Positions 1 through 6,932 of a stretch of 64,000 nt of DNA are shown one piece after another. Location: assembly GCF_900105185.1 (NCBI RefSeq), contig NZ_FNTJ01000001.1:2624501-2688500 (forward strand), in the 5' to 3' direction. Made by a program: the position numbers and the translations under genes. The notes beneath the pieces are model-generated. The model was not told the DNA's origin. It ran no database searches and was given only the letters and a program-made list of their open reading frames with translations. The DNA comes from Pseudomonas saponiphila (GTDB lineage: Bacteria > Pseudomonadota > Gammaproteobacteria > Pseudomonadales > Pseudomonadaceae). The stretch's first letter is position 1; every line of letters begins with the position of its first letter.

Positions 1-1749
1 GACCGGGTGCTGTTCATCGCTCCGGTGTATCACGCCTATGCCCTGGGCTGGTTATGGGGCGCGCTGCTGGCCGGGAGCCAGGTGCGGGTCTGCAAGCCCA
101 CGGAGCTGGGGGCCGGGTTGCGGGCGTTGCGCCACTGGGCCAGCCATGCCGTGGTGACGCCACTGCTGGCCGGTCTGCTGGCCCAGCGCGGCGGACCGGG
201 AACCCGTCCCGAAGGGCTCAAGGGGGTGATGTCCGGCGCCGGCCCGGTGGACGGCCAGCTCGACCAGCAGTTCCAGCAGGCCTTCGGCATCGGCCTGTCG
301 CGCAACTATGGCAGCACCGAAAGCGGTGCGGTGTTTGCCGGCGTCGCGCCGTTGCCGCCGCTGTCCATCGGCTTTCCCATGCCGGGGATCGAGGTGCTGC
401 AGCCGGGCGCGCCGGGCCTGCCCTTCGCCCTCAAGGTGCGACTCGAAGACGGGCGCCTCTACGACACCGGCGACATCGCCGAACAGAGCGCCGCCGGCTA
501 CAGCATCGTCGGCCGCGAAAGCACGGCGATCCGCCGTGGCGAGCGCTGGATCTCGCCGTTCGAGATCGAGTCGGTGCTGGGCAGCCACCCGGATGTGCAG
601 GATTGCGCGGTGCGTGCGGTCAAGTCGGCCCAGGCGGGCAACGACCATGTCTTTGCCTTCGTGGTCTGGAACCCGCAACGCCCGTGGGACCCGCGCCTGC
701 TGCGCGAGCATTGCCAGGCCCACCTGGCGCCGGCCAAGGTTCCCGACCGTTTCGAGCGCACGCCGCTGATCGCCCGCAGCGGCAACGGCAAGCCGCTGCT
801 CAGCCGGCGCTATCGTCCGGCGAACAATCAGGTGCTGCTGGAGGCCGCCCATGCCTACAAGCGTTCGCAGTTGCTGCTGGCGCTATGGGAGAGCGGGGCC
901 TTGCAGCTCAGTGCCCAGGGCCTGAGCGTCGATCAGATCGCCCAGCGCACCGGCCTGCATGCCCACACCCTGGCGGTGGCCTTCGACACGGCCCAGGCCA
1001 ACGGCCTGCTGCACGAGGCCGCGGAGGCCGAGACGCCGCAGGACCTGGAGGACCTGGCCGCGGTGCTGGACCTGGAGTCCTTCAACAGCCGCCACTGGAA
1101 CCGCCTGGACGCGTTGCTGGCGGTGCTGCACGACGGCCTGGACCGGCGCGCCTTCGAACAGACCCCCAAGCACCCGCAACTGCAGCGCCGTTACCAGCGC
1201 GCGGTGGCCGGGGCGGACAAGCAACTGGCAGCCCAACTGACCTGGCGCAAGGCCCTGCACAAGGCCCCCAGGGCCATCGCCCTGCTGGACATCTGCGCCA
1301 CCGGCGCGGTGTACACCCAGGCTTTGCTGGGCCGTCGGCGCCTGGATTGCCGGGCCAGTCGGATCGTGCAGCTGGGCGGGCTCAACCCGCCGGCGGCGGA
1401 TATTCCGGTGCACAGCCACGAGGACCTGGCGCAGCTGGACGCGCGCGGGTTCGACGTGATCGTGCTCGACAACACCCTGCATCAGCCCGGGGTGGCCCAG
1501 GCCCTGCCGGCCTTGCTTGAACGCCTGGGGCCCGATGGCCAGCTGATCATCGACGAGATCTTTTTCAACGACACGGCTTCGGCGGCCGTCGGTGTGGACT
1601 GGCTGACCCATGGTGGCTGCCAGTACCCGCGGCAGGCCGAAGTGGTGACGGCGCTGGCGCGCCATGGATTCGTCGCCGAGCCAGTCTGGCGCCGCGAATC
1701 GACGATTTACCAATGCACGATGTTATTCACCAGGAGTTTAGAAAAATGA
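1..1749 (+). CDS. Adenylate-forming ligase fused to a methyltransferase-like domain (5' partial)
   Basis: The reading frame is open from base 1, so the N-terminus lies outside the window. Residues to about 275 are the second half of an acyl-CoA-synthetase/adenylation fold: the NYGSTES motif (A5-like), YDTGD, and a C-terminal GNGKPLL with the probable catalytic lysine. From about residue 285 the protein continues as an O-methyltransferase-like fold: a winged-helix part (LSVDQIAQRTGLH), then a Rossmann-like part with FDVIVLDNTLHQ where class I methyltransferases have their acidic/N-L-H region. The glycine-rich SAM loop is degenerate (LDICATG), so methyl transfer is doubtful. The stop overlaps the start of a carrier-protein gene, so the ligase probably loads an aryl or acyl acid onto that carrier, as MitE does for AHBA in mitomycin assembly (inference). 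The substrate pocket is mostly out of view. Confidence 0.8.
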   Translation, partial: DRVLFIAPVYHAYALGWLWGALLAGSQVRVCKPTELGAGLRALRHWASHAVVTPLLAGLLAQRGGPGTRPEGLKGVMSGAGPVDGQLDQQFQQAFGIGLSRNYGSTESGAVFAGVAPLPPLSIGFPMPGIEVLQPGAPGLPFALKVRLEDGRLYDTGDIAEQSAAGYSIVGRESTAIRRGERWISPFEIESVLGSHPDVQDCAVRAVKSAQAGNDHVFAFVVWNPQRPWDPRLLREHCQAHLAPAKVPDRFERTPLIARSGNGKPLLSRRYRPANNQVLLEAAHAYKRSQLLLALWESGALQLSAQGLSVDQIAQRTGLHAHTLAVAFDTAQANGLLHEAAEAETPQDLEDLAAVLDLESFNSRHWNRLDALLAVLHDGLDRRAFEQTPKHPQLQRRYQRAVAGADKQLAAQLTWRKALHKAPRAIALLDICATGAVYTQALLGRRRLDCRASRIVQLGGLNPPAADIPVHSHEDLAQLDARGFDVIVLDNTLHQPGVAQALPALLERLGPDGQLIIDEIFFNDTASAAVGVDWLTHGGCQYPRQAEVVTALARHGFVAEPVWRRESTIYQCTMLFTRSLEK

Positions 1750-2000
1750 CCGACACCGACCGCTTGATCAAAGTGTTCTCCAGCACCGTGGGCCGTGAAC
1801 TGAACCGGGAAGACCTCTCGGGAGGGGACCTGATCGGCAGCCTCGGGCTGAACTCGATCGACGCCCTGCAACTGCTGATCCAGGTGGAAACCGAATTTGG
1901 CTTCTCCATCGAGGACAACGAGCTGTCCATCGAACTGGTCAATTCCCTGGAGCGCCTGGAGGCCTTCGTCGCCGACAAGACCCAGGCCCGGGTGGGCTGA
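1746..2000 (+). CDS. Discrete acyl carrier protein
   Basis: An 84-residue acidic protein of typical ACP length. The phosphopantetheine attachment serine is in GLNSIDALQLL, followed by the usual hydrophobic helix (VETEFGFSIEDNEL). The ATG at 1746 overlaps the ligase stop in an ATGA arrangement, with a CAGGAG ribosome site about 10 bases upstream; an upstream in-frame start at 1713 lies inside the ligase and is not needed. The tight coupling suggests the ligase charges this carrier. In the mitomycin pathway the stand-alone ACP MmcB plays this role and carries AHBA through glycosylation and deacetylation; the same role here is inferred from context only. Confidence 0.9.
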   Translation: MTDTDRLIKVFSSTVGRELNREDLSGGDLIGSLGLNSIDALQLLIQVETEFGFSIEDNELSIELVNSLERLEAFVADKTQARVG

Positions 2001-2113
2001 CCTGGCTGGCGGCCGATCCCGTTAGCCAAGCTCGGGCGTGCTGTTCTCGGCCCGTACCGACCAGGGTGATCCGGCATCCGCTGGATCACCCGCAAGATTC
2101 GCAAGACGAGGGA

Positions 2114-3445
2114 ATGCGTGTGAACGACGTAAACAAGACCGCGGCGGAGTTTGCCAATCGTCCCGGCACCGACGCCCAGTTGCCCTGGCTCAACCAGTTG
2201 AACCGCCAGCGCCTGGCCGGTCCGGCGATGGCCAACAATCGTTGCCTGAACCAGGGCGAGACGGCGGCGACACTCTGTGTGCACGCCGGCACCTATGAGG
2301 ACCCGGTGACCGGGGCGGTGGGCACGCCGATATTTCCCAGCACCACCTTCCGCTTCAGCCAGACCACCTACGAGTCGTTTCTGGAAGGCTATATCCGCGA
2401 CATCCCGACCTACAGCCGCTACGGCAACCCGGGGCAATGGTCGGTGCAGTTGAAGGTGGCCGCGCTGGAAGGCGCGCAGAGCGCCCTGGTGCTGTCCTCG
2501 GGCATGGCGGCGATATCCTCGACCCTGTTCGCCCTGACCAATCGCAACGGCCACATCATTTCTTCCTATGACCTGTACGGCGGCAGCTACAGCCTGCTGC
2601 ACGCCGATATCGGCCAGGCCGGGCGCTCGGTGAGCTATGTCGATCCGCTGGACCTGGACGAGATCCGCCGGGCCATCCGCCCGCAAACCCAGATCATGTT
2701 CTTCGAGCTGCTGTCCAACCCGCTGATGAAGGCCATCGACCTGGTCGCCATCGCCGCATTGTGCAAACAGCAGAACATTCTGCTGGTGGTGGACAACACT
2801 TTCCTGTCCCCCATCAGTTGCCGCCCCCTGGAATGGGGCGCGGACATCGTCATCCACTCGGCCACCAAGTACCTCAACGGCCACAGCGACGCCACCAGCG
2901 GCGCCGTGGCGGGCAGTCGCAAGCTGGTGGACCGGATCTGGGCCCAGCTGCTGCGCTTTGGCGGCAGCCTCGACCCCTTCGTGTGCTTCCTCCTGGAGCG
3001 GGGCATGAAGACCCTGGCGGTGCGCATGCAGGCCCATGCCGCCGGCGCCCGGCAGGTCACGGCTTTTCTCGAACGGCACGCGCGGGTCAAGCGGGTGCAT
3101 TCGCTGTACGCCCAGGACTATGCCCACCCCCATCTGTACCAGTACGCCGGCCAGGCCACCTGCGGCATGCTCAGCTTTGAACTGGAGGGCGGCGACGCCG
3201 CGGCGCTGGCGCTGCTGGAGCACCTGCGGCTGATCACCTGCGCCACCAGCCTGGGCGGCGTGGAGTCCCTGGTGAGCCTGCCGTTCAACACCTCCCACAG
3301 CGGCTTGACCCGCGAGCAGCAGACCAAGATCGGCCTCAATCCCGGGCTGGTGCGCCTGTCGGTGGGGATCGAGGATCCCGACGACCTGTGCGCCGACCTC
3401 GAACAGGCCTTGCAGCAGGTCTACCAAGGAGGCGAGCAGCCATGA
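2114..3445 (+). CDS. Cystathionine gamma-synthase/lyase-family PLP enzyme
   Basis: 443 residues, the normal length of Cys/Met-metabolism PLP enzymes plus an N-terminal extension of about 45 residues. The PLP-binding lysine is in HSATKYLNGHSD; GYIRDIPTYSRYGNP, SSGMAAIS and the VVDNTF strand are family hallmarks. The family performs beta- or gamma-elimination or replacement on Cys, homocysteine or O-acyl-homoserine. It is not a copy of the methionine gamma-lyase at 59689-60942: the sequences differ widely, and the Tyr-Gly-Cys motif of that enzyme is replaced by DLYGGSY. Within the cluster it may mobilise sulfur, make a C-S bond or supply an amino acid for the NRPS (inference). ATG 2114 is chosen over GTG 2066 because a GA-rich ribosome site (GACGAGGG) precedes it. 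Confidence 0.85.
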   Translation: MRVNDVNKTAAEFANRPGTDAQLPWLNQLNRQRLAGPAMANNRCLNQGETAATLCVHAGTYEDPVTGAVGTPIFPSTTFRFSQTTYESFLEGYIRDIPTYSRYGNPGQWSVQLKVAALEGAQSALVLSSGMAAISSTLFALTNRNGHIISSYDLYGGSYSLLHADIGQAGRSVSYVDPLDLDEIRRAIRPQTQIMFFELLSNPLMKAIDLVAIAALCKQQNILLVVDNTFLSPISCRPLEWGADIVIHSATKYLNGHSDATSGAVAGSRKLVDRIWAQLLRFGGSLDPFVCFLLERGMKTLAVRMQAHAAGARQVTAFLERHARVKRVHSLYAQDYAHPHLYQYAGQATCGMLSFELEGGDAAALALLEHLRLITCATSLGGVESLVSLPFNTSHSGLTREQQTKIGLNPGLVRLSVGIEDPDDLCADLEQALQQVYQGGEQP

Positions 3446-4506
3446 GAAACGGCATGAACATCTCGGGTTTCAGTGAGATCGTCCACGAGATCCAGCAAGA
3501 GCCGGCCCAGGCGATCTTCCGCTATGGGGCCTACGCCCAGTATTCGCCTGCCGCCGGCATGCTCGCCGGGGTCGCCCCGGCGACCATCGGCCTGCTGCGC
3601 GCGCCGCGGCATTTCGAGGTGCCGATCCGCCCGAGCCCGGCGTTGCAGTGCCACGGCCTGCTGGACCCGGCGTGGCCCCAGGAACTGGCCCTGGCGGCGT
3701 TGTCCGGGTGCTTCCTGGTGTCGGCGGTTTCAGGGTTTTCCGCGCGCCGGACCACCGTCGATCACCTGTCCATGACCACCCGTGCGCAGTTGCAGGAGGC
3801 CGGCGCCGCCGCGCCCCAGGTGCGCTACGAGATCCGCTCGGGAACCGACAAGAAGCTCAGCGAGGCGCTGGAGGTGATCGAGGCGGTGAAGACCCACAGC
3901 CCCAACCATCAGACTTTCGTCCAGCCCCTGGGGCTGGCGGCGCGGCTGGTGGATGCCGGGCGCCCAGAGGACTGGCAGCGCTTTGCGCCACTGGACAGCG
4001 CCCCGGCATCCGCCGCTGCGGCGCCGGGGCAGGCCCTGAGCCTGGATTGCCAGTGGCTCTACGGCACCCAGTTGCGTGCCGATTTCGCCGGGCAGGCGCC
4101 CGAGGATCGGCGCAGTTTTCCCATCGACCAGCCCAAGCAGCTGGCGGGCATCGACTGGGGCCCCAACCCCCAGGAGTACCTGTTGATGGCCATCGCCGCC
4201 GATGTGCTGGCCCAGCTCAGCCGCCGCCAGCAATTGCCCGGGGCGGTGCGCCTGGACATCCGCGCCATGGTCGACATCCGCGGCATGTGCGAGGTGGCGC
4301 CGACCCCGGTGCACCTGCAGGACATCGAGCTGGACCTGCAGGTCGAGGGCTGGCCGGCGGCGCAACGCTCCCGGCTGCAGGCGCAGTTGGCGGCGAGCAT
4401 CGAGGCCTCGGTGGTCTGCGCGCTGATTCGCCACCGGGTCGCCTTCGAGTTCCAGGTCGGTGCCCGGCCACAGCCCGAGGAGGCGCGCCAATGCCTGCCC
4501 TGCTGA
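3442..4506 (+). CDS. Tandem OsmC-like protein
   Basis: 354 residues. Two OsmC-like halves can be read. The first, about residues 40-170, has PQELALAALSGCFLVSAV, matching the central helix of OsmC proteins with its cysteine. The second, about 190-340, has NPQEYLLMAIAADVLAQL in the equivalent position but with no cysteine there. OsmC/Ohr proteins reduce organic peroxides with two cysteines; the resolving cysteine is not evident in half one (SPNHQTFV), so classical peroxidase activity is doubtful. The start codon overlaps the stop of the PLP enzyme (ATGA), with AAGGAGG just upstream, so the two are probably translationally coupled. A role in persulfide or thiol chemistry for the product, or in self-protection, is inference. 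Confidence 0.65.
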   Translation: MRNGMNISGFSEIVHEIQQEPAQAIFRYGAYAQYSPAAGMLAGVAPATIGLLRAPRHFEVPIRPSPALQCHGLLDPAWPQELALAALSGCFLVSAVSGFSARRTTVDHLSMTTRAQLQEAGAAAPQVRYEIRSGTDKKLSEALEVIEAVKTHSPNHQTFVQPLGLAARLVDAGRPEDWQRFAPLDSAPASAAAAPGQALSLDCQWLYGTQLRADFAGQAPEDRRSFPIDQPKQLAGIDWGPNPQEYLLMAIAADVLAQLSRRQQLPGAVRLDIRAMVDIRGMCEVAPTPVHLQDIELDLQVEGWPAAQRSRLQAQLAASIEASVVCALIRHRVAFEFQVGARPQPEEARQCLPC

Positions 4507-4895
4507 GTGGCTCGACCCTGTGCTTCGCCACCCTGGCGGTGCCCGACCTGGCCGCCGCCGAAGCCTTCTACGTGGAGGTCCTGGGGTTCCGCGTCAGCCG
4601 GCGCTTTGCCCCGACCCGCTGGATCAGCCTGGACGTGGACGAGCAGGGCGGTGCCGGCTTCGGCCTGATCGAGGACCCGGAGCGCCCCTGGCCATCGGCG
4701 GCGGTGATGCATGACTTGCTGGTGTCCGGGCTCGATGCACTGATCGCCCGGCTGCCGGCGGCGGCGCGGATCATCGAGCCGCCGGTGGCGACCCTCTGGG
4801 GCAGCTACAAGGCGGTGATCGAGGACCCCTTCGGCCATCGGCTCGGGCTGGTGCAGCGCGAGCCCCGGGACCCGGGCCCGCAACAGAACGACTAA
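4491..4895 (+). CDS. VOC-superfamily protein (glyoxalase/bleomycin-resistance fold)
   Basis: 134 residues with one clear beta-alpha-beta-beta-beta repeat pair: LCFATLAVPDLAAAEAFYVE at the N-terminus and a C-terminal AVIEDPFGHRLGLVQ typical of VOC proteins. The family includes metal-dependent isomerases and dioxygenases and also drug-binding resistance proteins, among them the mitomycin-binding protein MRD. It overlaps the preceding OsmC-like gene by 16 bases and lies nine bases before the sulfotransferase gene, so it belongs to the same operon. It may be an enzyme acting on an aromatic intermediate or a sequestering resistance protein; the sequence does not decide between these. Confidence 0.75.
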   Translation: MPALLSGSTLCFATLAVPDLAAAEAFYVEVLGFRVSRRFAPTRWISLDVDEQGGAGFGLIEDPERPWPSAAVMHDLLVSGLDALIARLPAAARIIEPPVATLWGSYKAVIEDPFGHRLGLVQREPRDPGPQQND

Positions 4896-4904
4896 GGAGC
4901 AGGG

Positions 4905-5549
4905 ATGCTTAAGCAATATGAGTGCATGAACGTGCCGGACTGTGTCGCTGCCGATGGCGGCAGCGTGACCGTGGTGTCGGGGCTGCCGCGTTCCGGCACC
5001 TCGATGATGATGCGCGCCCTGGCCAGTGGCGGCCTGGCGCCGCTGACCGACTACCTGCGCCAGGGCGATGCGCGCAATCCCCATGGCTACTTCGAATGGG
5101 AGGCGGTCAAGACTCGGGACGGCTATCTGGCCTGGATGGATCAGGCCCGCGGGCGGGCGGTCAAGCTGGTGTCGCGCTTTCTCCAGTACCTGCCGGCGAC
5201 CCATGGCTACCGGGTGCTGTTCATGCACCGCGAGATCGACGCGGTGATCCGCTCGCAGCGCGACATGGCCGAGCACCACAGCGGCCAGGCCTGGGGCGCG
5301 CGCGAGGCGCAGGACCTGGCCCGGCTGTATCGCGAGCATGTGGCAGAGGTCCTGGCCTGGGTCCGCCAGCGGCCCAACATGCAACTGCTGGAGCTGGACT
5401 ATCAACGGGTGCTGCAGGACCCGCACGGCGAGTTCGCCCGGGTCGCGGCCTTCCTGGCGCCGCAGTCCCTGGCGCTGACCCCCATGGTGGCCACGGTGGA
5501 CCGTGGCCTGGATCATCAAGCGGCGCTGGAGACTGCGGCCCATGTCTGA
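4905..5549 (+). CDS. PAPS-dependent sulfotransferase family protein
   Basis: 214 residues. The 5'-phosphosulfate loop is visible at residues 25-33 (SGLPRSGTS), followed further on by RVLFMHREIDAVIRSQ, the strand-helix that carries the 3'-phosphate-binding Arg/Ser in sulfotransferases. It would transfer sulfate from PAPS to a hydroxyl or amine. An APS kinase gene at 13345-13962 in the same cluster could boost the PAPS supply. AAGGAGCAGGG precedes ATG 4905; an internal ATG at 4926 is less well placed. The protein is short for the family and its acceptor is unknown. Confidence 0.75.
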   Translation: MLKQYECMNVPDCVAADGGSVTVVSGLPRSGTSMMMRALASGGLAPLTDYLRQGDARNPHGYFEWEAVKTRDGYLAWMDQARGRAVKLVSRFLQYLPATHGYRVLFMHREIDAVIRSQRDMAEHHSGQAWGAREAQDLARLYREHVAEVLAWVRQRPNMQLLELDYQRVLQDPHGEFARVAAFLAPQSLALTPMVATVDRGLDHQAALETAAHV

Positions 5550-6213
5550 ATCTGCGATCAACGCGGTCATCTTCGACCTCGACGGCACCCTCATCGACAG
5601 CAAGCAGGTGATCCGCGAGGCCTATCACGCGGCCCACGCCCAGGTGCTGGGGGCGGATGTCGAGCCGCCACCCTTCAGCGAATACTGCAAGCACCTGGGC
5701 CGCAGCTTCGTGCAGATCATGAAGATCATGGGGCTGCCGCCACAGATGCATCCGGTGTTCATGCAGGAAAGCAATGCGCGGATGCAGAAGATCCGCGTGT
5801 TCGATGGCGTCCGCCCGCTGCTGGCGGGGCTGCGCGACCGGGGCATTCCCATGGCCATCGCCACCGGCAAGGATCACCAGCGCACGGTGGCGATTCTCGA
5901 TCACCTGGGCCTGCTGCAGTACTTCGCGCGGATCGTCGGCAGCGACGATGTGGCCAACCCCAAGCCGGCGCCGGACATGGCACGGATCATCGTCGAGCAC
6001 TTGCAGGTGCCGGCCGCCGGCTGCCTGTTCATCGGCGACGCCCTGGCCGACCTGCAATGCGGCGAGGCGGCGGGCATGCAGACCGCGCTGGCGCTCTGGG
6101 ACCATCCCGCCGAGGACATCCGGCGCTACCCCTGCACCTATCGATTGACCGACCCACGCCAGATCCTGGCCCTGCTGGAGGTGGCCAGCCATGCCGACGT
6201 TACTCCTGCTTAA
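5542..6213 (+). CDS. HAD-superfamily phosphatase (RifM-like candidate)
   Basis: 223 residues. HAD motif I is FDLDGTLID with the nucleophile Asp12 and general acid Asp14; motif II lies around AIATGKD, and motifs III/IV are NPKPAPD and FIGDALADLQC. This is the phosphoglycolate-phosphatase-like subgroup. The start overlaps the sulfotransferase stop region and the end overlaps the dehydroquinase gene by 23 bases. AHBA clusters carry a phosphatase of this kind (RifM, MitJ) needed for aminoshikimate precursor formation; its position directly before the dehydroquinase-like gene supports that assignment here, although the substrate cannot be read from sequence. Confidence 0.75.
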   Translation: MSESAINAVIFDLDGTLIDSKQVIREAYHAAHAQVLGADVEPPPFSEYCKHLGRSFVQIMKIMGLPPQMHPVFMQESNARMQKIRVFDGVRPLLAGLRDRGIPMAIATGKDHQRTVAILDHLGLLQYFARIVGSDDVANPKPAPDMARIIVEHLQVPAAGCLFIGDALADLQCGEAAGMQTALALWDHPAEDIRRYPCTYRLTDPRQILALLEVASHADVTPA

Positions 6214-6625
6214 TGGCCCCAACCTGGGCCGCCTGGGGCAGCGTGAGCCCCAGGTCTATGGCGCCAAGAGCCTGGCCGAGATCACCCGCGAGGTCGGCGC
6301 GCTGGCCGCTGCCCGCGGCTGGACGCTGCTGGCCCGGCAGAGCAATCACGAAGGCGAGCTGATCGACTTCATCGAAAGCCAGCACCAGGCCGAAGCCCTG
6401 ATTATCAATCCGGGGGCCCTGATGATGTCCGGCTGGGCCCTGCGCGATGCGCTGCAGGATTACCCGGGCCGCTGGATGGAAGTGCACATCTCCAACCTGT
6501 TCGCCCGCGAAGCGTTCCGCCACAGCTCGGTGCTGGCGCCCCTGTGCCACGGTTTCATCGCCGGCCTGGGCAGCGATGCCTATGTGCTGGCGGCGCGGGC
6601 GCTGCTGGGAGCCGTCCATGACTAG
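6191..6625 (+). CDS. Type II dehydroquinase homologue, probable aminodehydroquinate dehydratase
   Basis: 144 residues, full length for AroQ. The N-terminal LNGPNLGRLGQREPQVYG keeps the loop arginine (Arg18) and catalytic tyrosine (Tyr23); Asn73, Asp86 and the VHISN histidine (His99) are present. The conserved histidine of the Asn-x-Gly/Ala-Ala-x-Thr-His motif is replaced by methionine (NPGALMMSGW, Met79), and the usual second His of SN-x-H-A-R-E is Phe104. The replaced His contacts ring hydroxyls of the substrate, so altered specificity is likely. Beside HAD, ROK, Gfo/Idh and AHBA-synthase-type genes it best fits RifJ-type dehydration of 5-amino-5-deoxy-3-dehydroquinate (inference). Confidence 0.85.
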   Translation: MPTLLLLNGPNLGRLGQREPQVYGAKSLAEITREVGALAAARGWTLLARQSNHEGELIDFIESQHQAEALIINPGALMMSGWALRDALQDYPGRWMEVHISNLFAREAFRHSSVLAPLCHGFIAGLGSDAYVLAARALLGAVHD

Positions 6626-6932
6626 TGCAATCTCGACGGGCCCGTTGCAGGCCCGGCTGCTGGACGATGTGCTGGGGCTGTGTGCCCAGTTGCTGAAACT
6701 GGCGCCGCACCAGCTGGACGGCGCGGCCAACTTCTTCGGCTGCGGTGGCAACTCGCTGCAGGCCCTTCAGCTGTGCGCGCTGCTGGAACAACGTCACCCG
6801 CAGCTGTGGGGCGAGGACGGTATCGACCTGACCCTGATCGTCGGCACCGCTAGCCTCGGCGAGTTCGTCGCCGGGCTGCTGCGCGCGGCGCACAGCGAGC
6901 CGCGAGCGTCGATGCTGGAGGGCGAACTATGA
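6618..6932 (+). CDS. Second discrete carrier protein (ACP/PCP)
   Basis: 104 residues, with the phosphopantetheine serine in FGCGGNSLQALQLC, which is closer to peptidyl than to fatty-acyl carriers. It overlaps the dehydroquinase gene by 8 bases and the NRPS gene by 4 bases (ATGA), so it is made with the NRPS. The NRPS starts with a TubC-type docking domain, which normally receives the C-terminal tail of an upstream partner. This free carrier, with an acidic C-terminal tail (SMLEGEL), is the obvious candidate partner. What is loaded on it is unknown. Confidence 0.85.
   Translation: MTSAISTGPLQARLLDDVLGLCAQLLKLAPHQLDGAANFFGCGGNSLQALQLCALLEQRHPQLWGEDGIDLTLIVGTASLGEFVAGLLRAAHSEPRASMLEGEL

Noticed and set aside
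2114..3445. A second methionine gamma-lyase
   Set aside because: The TLYGCTF motif of methionine gamma-lyase is replaced by DLYGGSY, so the Cys of that active site is absent; kept as a general cystathionine-family enzyme.
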